Origin: Rhizobium sp. BK313
GTDB lineage: Bacteria > Pseudomonadota > Alphaproteobacteria > Rhizobiales > Rhizobiaceae
NCBI RefSeq assembly: GCF_014193655.1
Contig: NZ_JACHZQ010000008.1
Location: 1-64,000 of the forward strand
Reading direction: 5' to 3'
DNA: 64,000 bases
Below, piece by piece: positions 35,280 to 44,545 of this stretch. The notes beneath the pieces were generated by a model. The model did no database searches. It was given only the letters and a program-made list of their open reading frames with translations, and was not told the DNA's origin. How positions within the stretch are numbered: position 1 is the stretch's first letter; the number at the start of each line of letters is the position of its first letter. The position numbers were made by a program, and so were the translations under genes.

Positions 35280-38200
35280 TCAAGCAGCATCCAGGGAAGG
35301 TTCTGAATTTCGAGCAATCTTGATTGCCGCGACGAAATCCACTTTTCCAGACCCGAGCACCGGGACGACTCCGATCCTCACCTCTGCAGGAACCATCATA
35401 TCCATTGCACCCTTGGATTTCGCAAAGGCGAGGAATTCGGCTCGCGTGGCATTCGGTGCATCCGTCAGAAGGATAAGCCGCTCGCCCTTCTTCGCATCGG
35501 GTAGCGAGGAGACCACGGACAGGGCGCCGGGCCAGATCTGGCCGGCCAGCGCCTCGACGGCCGCAAGCGAAACCATCTCGCCACCGATCTTGGCGAAACG
35601 CTTGGCGCGGCCGCGGATCCGAACGAACCCATCATCATCGATGGTGACGATGTCGCCTGTGTCATGCCAGCCGTCCACGAGGGGTTCGACAACGCCTGGA
35701 TTCTCGGCACGGAGATAGCCAGCCATCACATTGGCGCCACGGATAAAGAGACGGCCACCTTCGTCGATACCGGGCACCGGTTCGAGCCTCCACTCCATAC
35801 CCGGCATGATCTTGCCGACGGTGCCAGACCGATTGAACATCGGCGTATTAAGCGAGATGACAGGTGCAGTCTCGGTGACGCCATAACCCTCGAGGATTCG
35901 AAGGCCGAACTTTTCCATGTATGTTTCACGCGTCGAGGGCTTCACGGGCTCGGCGCCTGAGAAGATGTAACGGATCGATCGGAAGTCATAGGGATGCGCC
36001 GTCCGGGCATAGCCGTTCAGGAACGTATCGGTGCCGAAAATGATGGTCGCGTTGGAGGTGTAGATCAGCTCCGGGACGATGCGATAGTGCAACGGCGACG
36101 GATAGAAATACACCGGCACGCCCGCGACCAACGGCAGGACGGTGCCCGCGGTCAAACCGAAGGAATGGAAGACCGGCAGAATATTGAACACCTTGTCGCC
36201 GGAATGAAAATCGATGCGCGAGGCTGCCTGTGCGGCATTGGAGAGAATGTTTCGGTGGGTCAAAACGACGCCCTTCGGTGCCCCCTCTGACCCCGAAGTG
36301 AACAGGATCACCGCTGTGTCGTCTGCCGAACGCCTGACCACGGGCCGATACTTGTGGAGCAGACCGCGAACCTTCTCGAAGGTCGTGACCGTCTTGCGTA
36401 GTTCATCGAGCCAGACGATGTTAACAGTTGTTTCGAGCTCAGCGATGATAGGGCCAAGCTTGCCCTGTTCCACGAAGGCGCGTGAGCTGAGAACATGCTT
36501 CACCTGCGCCGCCTTGCAGGCTGACAGAATATTGGCAGCGCCAGCGGTAAAATTCAGCATGGCTGGGACCTTGCCCGCCGACATGACGCCAAGAAGGGTC
36601 GCGGCGGTGCCATTGGCGTTCGGCAGCATGACGCCCAGTGTCTTTTCGTTGGGAAAAAGGTGTTTGAACTTGGCACCAAGCACGGCAGCGCCGGTCAGCA
36701 GCTTCGCATAGGACAACTGCCCGCTTATTGGATCCTCGACTGCAAGTTTGCGACCGCCGCTTTTGGAAGCCGTCTCGATGATGCGTTCAAGCACTGTGAG
36801 GCTGGTGTTTGTCGTGCGGAACATCAGCATGGACATTACCTGATAAAGTGCTGCACCTGCTGCGATACGGCGTTTGCGGCCTTTGAGGTCTGTAGGGACT
36901 GCGAGCTTGACCGGTTCGAGGATGGTCACTTTGACTTTGGGAAATAGACGCCGGCGCACCTGGCCACCGGAAAGACGGGAGAAATAACTCCTCTCGAGTC
37001 CGCCGATGCGCACGGGAACAATCATCGATCCTGTCTTGTCGGCAACCATGGCCGCGCCATCGTAAACCTTCATCAACGTACCCGTGACCGTCAAACGGCC
37101 TTCCGGGAAGATGCCGATCGCATTGCCCTCATTGACGATCTTGATCAGCGAGCGTGTCGCCATGGGTTTTGTCGGATCAAGCGGCAGGAATTTGCACATC
37201 TTGAGGAAAGGGCGAACCCACCAGGCCTGGGCAATCTTGTAGTCGACCGCAAAGACCGGCTCTTCTTCGGTGATCGCAAGCGCAAGAGCGCCATCCAGAA
37301 AGCTTACATGATTAAGCGCGATGATCGGTGCTCTGCCCGCCTTCTTGATGTTCTCCAATCCTTCGACCTCGAGACGCATGAAAGCGCGGAACAATATGGA
37401 GATGAAATCCCGGAATGGATTGGTCGGCATCGTCTTCAGCATTAGCCAAGCGACGCCAATGTTGATCACGGAAAGGCCGAGAATGATCGCCGGAGCGGAG
37501 ACGCCAATGGCCTGGAGACCTCCTACAAGCGCAAGACCGGTCGCGATGAACAGCGCCGACAGAACGTTTGCCGCACCAATCACACGAGCACGCCGGGCTT
37601 CATCAGCCCAGGTCTGCATCGCGGCAAAGGTTGGAACCGCCAAGAATGCTCCTCCGATTGCCATGCCTGCAAGATCGATCGCGACACGGATGGTTTTTGC
37701 GCCGGCAAAAAAGGATAGGAGCGTTTCCGCGTGGTAGGTCGACTGCAAGCCCCAGAGGTTCCAGGCGAGGTCAATGCCGAAGAGCGCAACAATGACCGTA
37801 CCGACAGGCGCCGGCAACAGCACGATACGGCCCGCCGACATCCAGCCGGCAATAGCCGAACCGACCGCAATCGAGATGGCGAAGGTTGCAAGATAGGCAG
37901 GGACAATGATTTCCGAACCGCCGAGGATTTCCGTAACGATGATCGGAAGCATCGACATCACAAAGGCGCCAACGAACCAAAACCAGCAATTCATCAGCGC
38001 TGAGCGCCAGATCCGCTTATCCTCCCGCAGTTCATTGACGAGGGTTACACTCGACCGAATGACATTTCTGTCAATGACCAGATCGGACGCTTTTGAACCC
38101 GTCGGTGGGATCATACGAGCGCAGAACCAGCAAAGCACCGAAAGCCCCATCATCATCGGTCCGAATACCCACGCATTGTCGCCCTTCGTGAAGGCGAGCG

Positions 38201-38675
38201 CTGCAACGATCGTACCGGTGAGAATGGCGATGAAGGTGCCACCCTCGATCCAGGCGTTGGCCTTCGGTAAGTCCTTGCGTTCGAGATGGTCGGGAAGAAT
38301 GCCGTATTTGATTGGGCCGAAGAGCGACGAGATAATGCCGAAGCCCAGCAGCGCCAGCATCAGCACCCAGATCGAAGATAAAGCGATGCCCATGACGGAG
38401 ATCGCTGCGACCGCGATCTCAGCGCGCTTGAGGATCTCAGCCATGCGCGCTTTGTCGTATTTGTCGGCAAGCTCGCCGCCAACCGCGGAGAGCAACAAGA
38501 AGGGAACGATAAAAATTCCGCCGGCGAGCGTGACGAGCGAAGCCCCCTTTGCAGCCATCTCAGCGAGGATCAGGAAGACGAGGGTCTGCTTCAGGAAATT
38601 ATCATTGAAGGCCGAGAGAAACTGCGTCCAAAACAATGGCGCAAACTTCCTCGATGTCATCAGATTGCCTTGCAT
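35280..38675 (-). CDS. aas: Acyl-[ACP]--phospholipid O-acyltransferase (MFS-PlsC-AMP-ligase fusion)
   Basis: A 1131-residue fusion. Residues about 8-415 form an MFS lysophospholipid-transporter-like domain (WTQFLSAFNDNFLKQTLVF, as in LplT). Residues 440-625 form a PlsC acyltransferase (His456-x4-Asp461 in NHVSFLD, FPEGRLTV at 523-530). From about 650 onward is an AMP-forming ligase (LFTSGSEGAPKGVVL; GYGVTETAPV; DGWHDTGDI). It re-acylates lysophospholipids such as 2-acyl-GPE in the inner membrane. It is the last gene of a unit with the YiaA/B and PspA-like genes, pointing to membrane repair. Confidence 0.93.
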   Translation of the reverse strand: MQGNLMTSRKFAPLFWTQFLSAFNDNFLKQTLVFLILAEMAAKGASLVTLAGGIFIVPFLLLSAVGGELADKYDKARMAEILKRAEIAVAAISVMGIALSSIWVLMLALLGFGIISSLFGPIKYGILPDHLERKDLPKANAWIEGGTFIAILTGTIVAALAFTKGDNAWVFGPMMMGLSVLCWFCARMIPPTGSKASDLVIDRNVIRSSVTLVNELREDKRIWRSALMNCWFWFVGAFVMSMLPIIVTEILGGSEIIVPAYLATFAISIAVGSAIAGWMSAGRIVLLPAPVGTVIVALFGIDLAWNLWGLQSTYHAETLLSFFAGAKTIRVAIDLAGMAIGGAFLAVPTFAAMQTWADEARRARVIGAANVLSALFIATGLALVGGLQAIGVSAPAIILGLSVINIGVAWLMLKTMPTNPFRDFISILFRAFMRLEVEGLENIKKAGRAPIIALNHVSFLDGALALAITEEEPVFAVDYKIAQAWWVRPFLKMCKFLPLDPTKPMATRSLIKIVNEGNAIGIFPEGRLTVTGTLMKVYDGAAMVADKTGSMIVPVRIGGLERSYFSRLSGGQVRRRLFPKVKVTILEPVKLAVPTDLKGRKRRIAAGAALYQVMSMLMFRTTNTSLTVLERIIETASKSGGRKLAVEDPISGQLSYAKLLTGAAVLGAKFKHLFPNEKTLGVMLPNANGTAATLLGVMSAGKVPAMLNFTAGAANILSACKAAQVKHVLSSRAFVEQGKLGPIIAELETTVNIVWLDELRKTVTTFEKVRGLLHKYRPVVRRSADDTAVILFTSGSEGAPKGVVLTHRNILSNAAQAASRIDFHSGDKVFNILPVFHSFGLTAGTVLPLVAGVPVYFYPSPLHYRIVPELIYTSNATIIFGTDTFLNGYARTAHPYDFRSIRYIFSGAEPVKPSTRETYMEKFGLRILEGYGVTETAPVISLNTPMFNRSGTVGKIMPGMEWRLEPVPGIDEGGRLFIRGANVMAGYLRAENPGVVEPLVDGWHDTGDIVTIDDDGFVRIRGRAKRFAKIGGEMVSLAAVEALAGQIWPGALSVVSSLPDAKKGERLILLTDAPNATRAEFLAFAKSKGAMDMMVPAEVRIGVVPVLGSGKVDFVAAIKIARNSEPSLDAA

Positions 38676-38772
38676 GGCGGTTCCCCGTTTTGAGATCAGA
38701 AGAGAAAAGCCACAGAGTTGTTACGCAAAAGTTGTAAAGAGGCGAACAACTCAGTGGTGTGGTTAAGAAGTC

Positions 38773-39054
38773 TTAACTTTCATTGCCGCGATTGAAATTA
38801 ACGAGGAGCTTTTCGGTCTTTGCGTCCTCGATCTTGCGGATCAATTTGTCGGACTCGGCGTTGTCGCGCAGTGTCTTGGTGATGTTCACCGTCGTCTGCA
38901 CCAGCATCAATATGCCCATGGCGAGATAGCCTTTGCCCCACAGGTCGAGCGGCATCATGTAAAGGCCGGCTGTCAGCATGAAAGCGGCCGTCCCGAAGGA
39001 GATGTAGGAAAAGCTGACCCAGCTGGAGGAGTGCTTCAGGAAGCTGTCGTTCAT
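38773..39054 (-). CDS. YiaA/YiaB-family inner membrane protein
   Basis: A 93-residue protein with two hydrophobic segments joined by a short turn (FSYISFGTAAFMLTAGLYMM, KGYLAMGILMLVQTTVNI), matching the YiaAB two-helix family. The C-terminal 30 residues are charged. It lies between the PspA-like and acyltransferase genes. The function is unknown; context suggests membrane-stress handling. Confidence 0.85.
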   Translation of the reverse strand: MNDSFLKHSSSWVSFSYISFGTAAFMLTAGLYMMPLDLWGKGYLAMGILMLVQTTVNITKTLRDNAESDKLIRKIEDAKTEKLLVNFNRGNES

Positions 39055-39086
39055 TGTCGTGGTTCCTTCGTTGGATGAAATGCGGT

Positions 39087-39773
39087 TCAGGCGGCGTTAT
39101 TCATGCGAGCGCGGAGGCGGGCGAGAACATCATCGGCGGATGAGCGCAACGGTGCGCCGCAGCCAGCATTGGCGAGCTTCTCGATGATCCCGGCCGAGCG
39201 AGGTGTGCTCTCCATCTCCTTGAGCGCGGAAGCAATCGTCTCATTCTGGCTTTGGCGAGCGCGGAGGCGTGCAAGCGTCTCCTCAGCGTCGTCAAGCGTG
39301 GCAAAACCGAAGCCGGGAGCGGCCACGTCGAGCTTTTGGGCTTCTTCCGTAGCGCGGGCCAACCGCTCGCCGCGCTGGAGTGCCTGCAATCGCGCTTCGG
39401 CAGCGCGGACGATTCCTCTCAGCTTGGCAATCGCCGTCGTGAATTGGGCTTGAGCCTGTTCCGACGCGTCCCGCTCGGCTTCGAGATAAGCAATTGCGTC
39501 CGCCGCCTCACGAGCAAGGCCCTCCTTGCCATTTTCCAGTGCGGCGAGCGTGCGTGTCTCCAGATCAGCGATTCTGGAAAGGATCGCGGCGTGTTGCCTC
39601 TTCTCTTGCTCATTCTGTGCAATTGCCACTGCCACCGCTTGGCGGGCGGATTGGATCGCATGAGCTGCATCGCGGATCTGTTGACTAAGCAATGGCATCG
39701 CGTGGCGTTCGGCGAAGGCCTGCTCGGCTTCGTGCGCCCTGCCCCGCAGCAGTGTGAGTATCAGGTTGAACAT
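39087..39773 (-). CDS. PspA/IM30-family protein
   Basis: A 228-residue, largely coiled-coil protein (residues 25-165 alternate charged and alanine-rich heptads) with the family N terminus FNLILTLLRGRAHEAEQAF, which should form the amphipathic membrane-binding helix. PspA proteins coat damaged inner membranes. It is the first gene of the TetR-controlled unit. Divergence from classical PspA is considerable, so the exact role is inferred. Confidence 0.82.
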   Translation of the reverse strand: MFNLILTLLRGRAHEAEQAFAERHAMPLLSQQIRDAAHAIQSARQAVAVAIAQNEQEKRQHAAILSRIADLETRTLAALENGKEGLAREAADAIAYLEAERDASEQAQAQFTTAIAKLRGIVRAAEARLQALQRGERLARATEEAQKLDVAAPGFGFATLDDAEETLARLRARQSQNETIASALKEMESTPRSAGIIEKLANAGCGAPLRSSADDVLARLRARMNNAA

Positions 39774-39790
39774 TTTGCGTCTCCGGTTTA

Positions 39791-39862
39791 TGAACGTTGT
39801 TCACGAACTGATTTCTGACACAACAATGAACGTCGTTCAAGAATTTTTTTGAACGCTGTTCA
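39791..39862. promoter_or_regulatory. Triple TetR operator array
   Basis: Three copies of a 13-bp palindrome TGAACG-n-n-GTTCA lie at 39791-39803, 39827-39839 and 39850-39862 (centre bases TT, TC and CT). They fill the 110-base gap between the divergent PspA-like and TetR genes. Copy spacing is 36 and 23 bases, so repressor dimers would cover both promoters. Confidence 0.78.
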
Positions 39863-39883
39863 TGAATCGAGATGGAATGGTTA

Positions 39884-40501
39884 ATGGCCGGTCGTAGAGA
39901 AGAAAAACGCGAGGACTTGAAGGCACGACTGATCGATGCGGCACGCAACCGGATAGCCGACCACGGGCTGGCAAACTTGCGGGCGCGCGACATCACGCAG
40001 GATGCCGGCTGTGCGCTCGGGGGGCTTTACACGATCTTTGCTGACCTCAGCGAACTCGTCATTCATGTGAACTCTTCAACGCTTAAAGCTCTGGAGGAAT
40101 CGCTGGCTCTTTCCGAAGTCAAGGACCGCACGCCAACCGAGCGGCTGCGAAATCTGGCGCGAGGATATCTCAGATTCGCTGTTGCCAACCGGAATCTATG
40201 GAAGGCGCTCTTCGAGCATTATCCCCCAGACGGCAGTCTGACGCCCGAGTGGCATCTCGAAGAGCACCTGTTCCTGATGAGCGTGATTGCCGAACCTCTT
40301 GCTGAACTACAACCTGATCTGTCTGCCGGCGACAGGGCTATTCGTGCACGCACTTTGTTCGGTGCCGTACACGGTGTGATCAGCATCAGCTTGGAGGCAC
40401 GCTTCGTGGGTTTGCCGGCGGAACGCCTGGAGCGCGAACTTGACGAGTTCGTCCTGACCATTGCGGCCGGTGCTTCGTCAAGACAAGGACATCGCCGATA
40501 G
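39884..40501 (+). CDS. TetR/AcrR-family transcriptional regulator
   Basis: A 205-residue repressor. The helix-turn-helix lies at residues about 10-55 (ARNRIADHGLANLRARDITQ, then GGLYTIFADLSELV), and the C-terminal region is a TetR_C_33-like ligand domain (WKALFEHYPPDGSLTPEW). I start at 39884; an ATG 12 bases earlier is possible. It probably represses itself and the membrane-lipid unit through the three operators. Confidence 0.9.
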   Translation: MAGRREEKREDLKARLIDAARNRIADHGLANLRARDITQDAGCALGGLYTIFADLSELVIHVNSSTLKALEESLALSEVKDRTPTERLRNLARGYLRFAVANRNLWKALFEHYPPDGSLTPEWHLEEHLFLMSVIAEPLAELQPDLSAGDRAIRARTLFGAVHGVISISLEARFVGLPAERLERELDEFVLTIAAGASSRQGHRR

Positions 40502-40716
40502 CCGGGGTTGATCGTCGAGCCCGGTTTTGGGTGCCATGCAGTCGATCCGATCATCATCATGGCAAGTCCTTCAACAATTCATCTTGCTATCCCACATGGA
40601 AAGATTGCGTCTTGATGAAATTGCACGCTAAAGAATGCTAATCTAGTCCGCCTTGGTCCACGCCTTGAACAAGGAAGGCCTGTCGTGCTCTGAGATAGCC
40701 GACGCAGCATCGCGAA

Positions 40717-41433
40717 ATGGCTGACTTTCGACGCGTCACCCGATCGACGCAGGGCTACGCTGCAGCCGACATCTCCTCTACACTTCGAAGCGCTTCTTAC
40801 CCATTTTCGAAAGATGGCAATCGCTGCGGACGGCATCTTCTCCACGATATCAGGCACCGCGGATACACCGGTAGTTTTTCGAATCTTCAGCGACTGCTTG
40901 TAGCCTGGCGCCGCGCCGAGACGCCAAGAAAAGATAGGGATAATGCGGTACCCACCCCGATCGTTCTCGCTGAACAGGTCGATGACAATGCGCGTGTGCG
41001 TGATCCGCAAACTGGCCATTTGATCTCACCGGTTATCGCCGCTGCCCGTTGCATAAAGCCGCGCGGTGAGTTGACCATAAATCAGGCGCGTAAAGTTGAT
41101 GCCCTCAAGCAGGGATCAAAAGCGTTAGCTGTTTTGCGTAGCTTTACCATGTTTCGCGGTATATTCCGTGGCCGAGCTTCCAGGAAACTCGAAGAATGGA
41201 TCGATGATGCCATTAATTCCGGCTCGCATCGTTAGCCCGTTTTTGCCCGCGTTCTTCGCCGAGATATCGACGCCATCTGCAAAGCCATCGACCGGCCCTG
41301 GAGCAATGGTCAGGCGGCGGGCCAGATCAATCGCCTGGAAACGATTAAACGCGCGATGTATGGCAGGGCAGGCCCTGAGCTTCTCAGAGCGCGGATGATG
41401 CCCATCAAAATTGCCGATTTCCACACAAATTGA
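40717..41433 (+). pseudogene. ISL3-family transposase, inactivated
   Basis: The frame carries ISL3-transposase sequence: HLLHDIRHRGYTGSFSNLQR, LTINQARKVDALKQGSKALA, FRGRASRKLEEWIDDAI, then an in-frame TAG at 41233-41235. The same frame continues with VLRRDIDAICKAIDRPWSNG, GQINRLETIKRAMYGRAG and LLRARMMPIK to TGA at 41433. The N-terminal zinc/HTH domains are missing. It is a dead insertion-sequence relic just downstream of the large operon. Confidence 0.78.
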
Positions 41434-41747
41434 GGAAGACCCCATTTAAGTGCCAAGCCGCAGAAGCCGCAAGGGGAGTGATCCCCAGCTAAACGGTGAT
41501 GGGCCGCAGGCGCAGTATGCGATAGGGGCCTGTCGTCGAGGTAAGATATTGACGGCCTTGCGTGACCAAGACGGCCTGGGGGTATCTTGCACCTTGCAAT
41601 ACCCGAACCTGTGGCCGCGATCATTGATCGCGCCGTGGCAGCGTCGGGGTGATAGCCGCAACACGCGGAGCGCATGCACATAACGAATCCACGCGCCGAC
41701 CACTTCGGACCGGCGACTCAACGCATGTTTCGAGTGAATACGCCGGT
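41434..41747. other. Non-coding gap downstream of the 13-gene operon
   Basis: No supported gene. A perfect palindrome (CGCGATCA-T-TGATCGCG, 41616-41632) lies about 115 bases past the semialdehyde dehydrogenase stop and could be a weak terminator or a protein site. The rest looks like insertion-sequence scar. Confidence 0.4.
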
Positions 41748-43205
41748 TCATATCCCCATGCAGAGGTACTTGACCTCCAGATAGTCTTCGATACCGTACT
41801 TCGACCCTTCTCGACCGTTTCCACTTTCCTTCAGACCGCCAAAAGGAGCGACCTCGGTCGAGATAAGCCCCTCATTGATACCGACAATGCCGTACTCGAG
41901 GGCCTCTGCGACGCGCCAAACCCTTGAAATATCACGTCCATAGAAATAGGCGGCCAAGCCAAACCTGGTATCGTTCGCCAAACGGACGGCTTCCTCTTCG
42001 GTGTCGAATCGGAAAATCGGGGCGACAGGCCCGAAAATTTCCTCGCCAAAGATGTCCGCTTCCGGTGGCACGCCGACGATCACCGTCGGCTCGTAGAATG
42101 TGCCGCCAAGCGCATGTCGGCGTCCACCAGTGATCGTCCGAGCTCCCCGCGCAACCGCATCGGACACTAGGGCATCGACTTTATTGACCGCCTTGTGGTC
42201 AATAAGTGGCCCGATTTGCACGCCGGGAGAAAAGCCGTTTCCAACGGAAAAACCTGAGACAGCCTTCGCCAATCGCTCAGCAAATGCATCGTGAATTCCG
42301 GATTGAACGAGTAGGCGGTTGGCGCAGACACATGTTTGGCCGGCGTTGCGATATTTCGACGCCAACGCGCCCTTTATGGCCGCATCAATATCGGCGTCGT
42401 CGAAGACGATGAAGGGCGCATTTCCTCCGAGCTCCATCGAAGTTCGCTTCACGGTCGTGGCACACTGGGCAATCAGGATTTTGCCGACCGCGGTCGATCC
42501 GGTAAAGCTCAGCTTCCTGACGATCGGATTTGTGGTCAGCTCGAGCCCGATCTCCCTGGCCGAACCCGTCACGCATGAAATCACACCCTTCGGCACGCCG
42601 GCTCGCTCCGCAAGAACACATAGGGCAAGTGCCGACAGCGGTGTCTCACTCGCAGGCTTGATGACCATGGTGCAGCCTGCCGCCAGTGCCGGCCCGGCCT
42701 TCCTCGTGATCATTGCCGCGGGAAAATTCCACGGGGTAATCGCAGCACAAACGCCGATCGGCTGTTTCAAGATCACAATGCGTTTGTCAGAACTCGGGGC
42801 GGGAATCGTATCGCCGTAGATACGCTTGGCTTCTTCTCCGAACCACTCGATATAGGAGGCGGCATACGCGATCTCGCCCATGGCCTCGTTCAGGGGCTTG
42901 CCCTGTTCGGCGGTCATGATGATCGCGAGATCCTCCTGATTTTGCATTAGAAGCTCAAACCATCGGCGTAAGATGGCTGCGCGCTCCTTGCCAGCTAAAG
43001 CCCTCCAGCCGGAAAGTGCCTTTTCCGCAGCATCGATCGCCCGATTGGTCTCCGCCCTTCCCATGTTGGGAACCGACGTGATGAGCGAGTCGTCAGCCGG
43101 ATTATGAACGTCGATGACGCCCTGATCGTCCGCACGTTGCCACTCGCCACCGATATAGCACTCTGAGCGCAGGAGCGATTGATCCTTCAATGCAGGAACT
43201 GCCAT
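41748..43205 (-). CDS. NAD(P)-dependent succinate-semialdehyde dehydrogenase (BlcA/AttK-like)
   Basis: A 485-residue aldehyde dehydrogenase of the GabD type. Catalytic Cys292 (NAGQTCVCANR) and Glu258 (SMELGGNAP) are present, with the cofactor segment ITPWNFPAAMITRK and FTGSTAVGK. It oxidises succinate semialdehyde or a homologue to the dicarboxylate, which enters the TCA cycle. It is the last gene of the large operon. With the alcohol dehydrogenase and AttM-like lactonase it completes the gamma-butyrolactone to succinate pathway known from Agrobacterium blcABC. Confidence 0.93.
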   Translation of the reverse strand: MAVPALKDQSLLRSECYIGGEWQRADDQGVIDVHNPADDSLITSVPNMGRAETNRAIDAAEKALSGWRALAGKERAAILRRWFELLMQNQEDLAIIMTAEQGKPLNEAMGEIAYAASYIEWFGEEAKRIYGDTIPAPSSDKRIVILKQPIGVCAAITPWNFPAAMITRKAGPALAAGCTMVIKPASETPLSALALCVLAERAGVPKGVISCVTGSAREIGLELTTNPIVRKLSFTGSTAVGKILIAQCATTVKRTSMELGGNAPFIVFDDADIDAAIKGALASKYRNAGQTCVCANRLLVQSGIHDAFAERLAKAVSGFSVGNGFSPGVQIGPLIDHKAVNKVDALVSDAVARGARTITGGRRHALGGTFYEPTVIVGVPPEADIFGEEIFGPVAPIFRFDTEEEAVRLANDTRFGLAAYFYGRDISRVWRVAEALEYGIVGINEGLISTEVAPFGGLKESGNGREGSKYGIEDYLEVKYLCMGI

Positions 43206-43303
43206 GTTGATTTCCCTCGTTGTGATAAGTCAAAGGTCAGCGAGCGGCGGTCGATCGGATATGAATGGCCGGCATGGAGAGCAGGCCTAACATAGGATCA
43301 ATT

Positions 43304-44464
43304 TCAAAAGGCCGCCTGATAGATCGCCAATGCCTCCCTTTCGTTCATGTCGCGCGGATTGTTCACCAGGAGGCGTGTCTGTTTCATCGCATCGCGTGCG
43401 AGCCCGGCGACATCTTCCGGCCGGACCCCGACCTCGCGCAGGCGCTGTTTGAGACCGAGCCTTGCCGACAGCGTTTCCAGATGATCGATGAAGGCCGCGC
43501 AGCGCTCTTCTTCGTCATCAACGAAAGCAAGGTCCGGAAACGCGTCCGCAGCGATATCGGCGTAGGTCCCGGCCGCGACTGGCGCGTTGAAGCGGAGCAC
43601 ATGCGGCAGAACCAGAGCGTTGGACAGGCCATGGGGAACATGGAAGGTTCCTCCGATCGGATAGGCGAGCGCATGAACGGCTGCGACCGGCGAGTTCGCA
43701 AAGGCCTGCCCGGCAAGCATCGAGCCGAGCAGCATAGCCCCCCGGGCATCGCGGTCGTGCCCCGCTTCAACTGCGCGCCGGATGTTCGCTCCGAGAAGCC
43801 GCAAGGCACTCTTCGCAAGCACTTTTGACAGAGGGTTGTTGTTTGCGTTTTTCGACGCATAAGCCTCTATGGCATGCACCATCGCATCGATGCCCGTCGC
43901 CGCAGTGATGTGCGGAGGCAGGCCCAAGGTCAGCTCTGCGTCGAGGACCGCGATATCCGGGAGCAGGATGGAAGAGGAGACACCGCGCTTTTCCTCGCCG
44001 TCGACGGTGACGATCGAGACCGGAGTCACTTCGGAACCGGTCCCAGCAGTCGTCGGGACAAGCACAAGGGGCAATCTCGGGCCTTTTGCATTCCCGACGC
44101 CCCATGCGTTCCCGATGTCCTCGCCGGATCCGCAAAGCAGCGCGACAAGTTTCGCGACATCGAGCGACGAGCCACCACCAAATCCGATAACGCCCGTGAT
44201 GGCCTTTTGCCGCCCGACCTTGACGGCCGACATCACCGTCGCAAGCGATGGATCGGGTTCAACCTCGTCGAAGATCGCGACCGAGATGCCCGACGATCTC
44301 AACGAAGCGAGGGCCGGATCGCAGAGCGCTAATTTGCGTAGCCCCGGATCGGTCACCAGAACGACGTTGGCGCCGACCCTGCCGCCGACCAGCGGGCCAA
44401 GATCGGCAGCCGCTCCGGGTCGGAAGATGATCTGGGCGGTGGTGTTGAAGATAAAGGGATCCAT
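43304..44464 (-). CDS. Iron-containing alcohol dehydrogenase (BlcB/AttL-like)
   Basis: A 386-residue group III alcohol dehydrogenase. The nucleotide loop GFGGGSSLDVAK, the PTTAGTGSEVTP segment and metal ligands in GIDAMVHAIEAY and HALAYPIGGTFHVPHG are clear. The start at 44464 has GGAG six bases upstream. In context it should oxidise 4-hydroxybutyrate or a similar hydroxy acid to the semialdehyde, the substrate of the downstream dehydrogenase. Confidence 0.9.
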   Translation of the reverse strand: MDPFIFNTTAQIIFRPGAAADLGPLVGGRVGANVVLVTDPGLRKLALCDPALASLRSSGISVAIFDEVEPDPSLATVMSAVKVGRQKAITGVIGFGGGSSLDVAKLVALLCGSGEDIGNAWGVGNAKGPRLPLVLVPTTAGTGSEVTPVSIVTVDGEEKRGVSSSILLPDIAVLDAELTLGLPPHITAATGIDAMVHAIEAYASKNANNNPLSKVLAKSALRLLGANIRRAVEAGHDRDARGAMLLGSMLAGQAFANSPVAAVHALAYPIGGTFHVPHGLSNALVLPHVLRFNAPVAAGTYADIAADAFPDLAFVDDEEERCAAFIDHLETLSARLGLKQRLREVGVRPEDVAGLARDAMKQTRLLVNNPRDMNEREALAIYQAAF

Positions 44465-44545
44465 GGCGTTCTCCTTCAATGCGTCATGTCAAATGCCCAT
44501 TGGCGATCCTCGTCGCGCGGAATTCACAGGCGGAAGCGTGCCTGC

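Noticed and set aside
41434..41747. Terminal inverted repeats of the ISL3 element
   Set aside because: I could not match the palindrome at 41616-41632 to any sequence on the other side of the transposase remnant.
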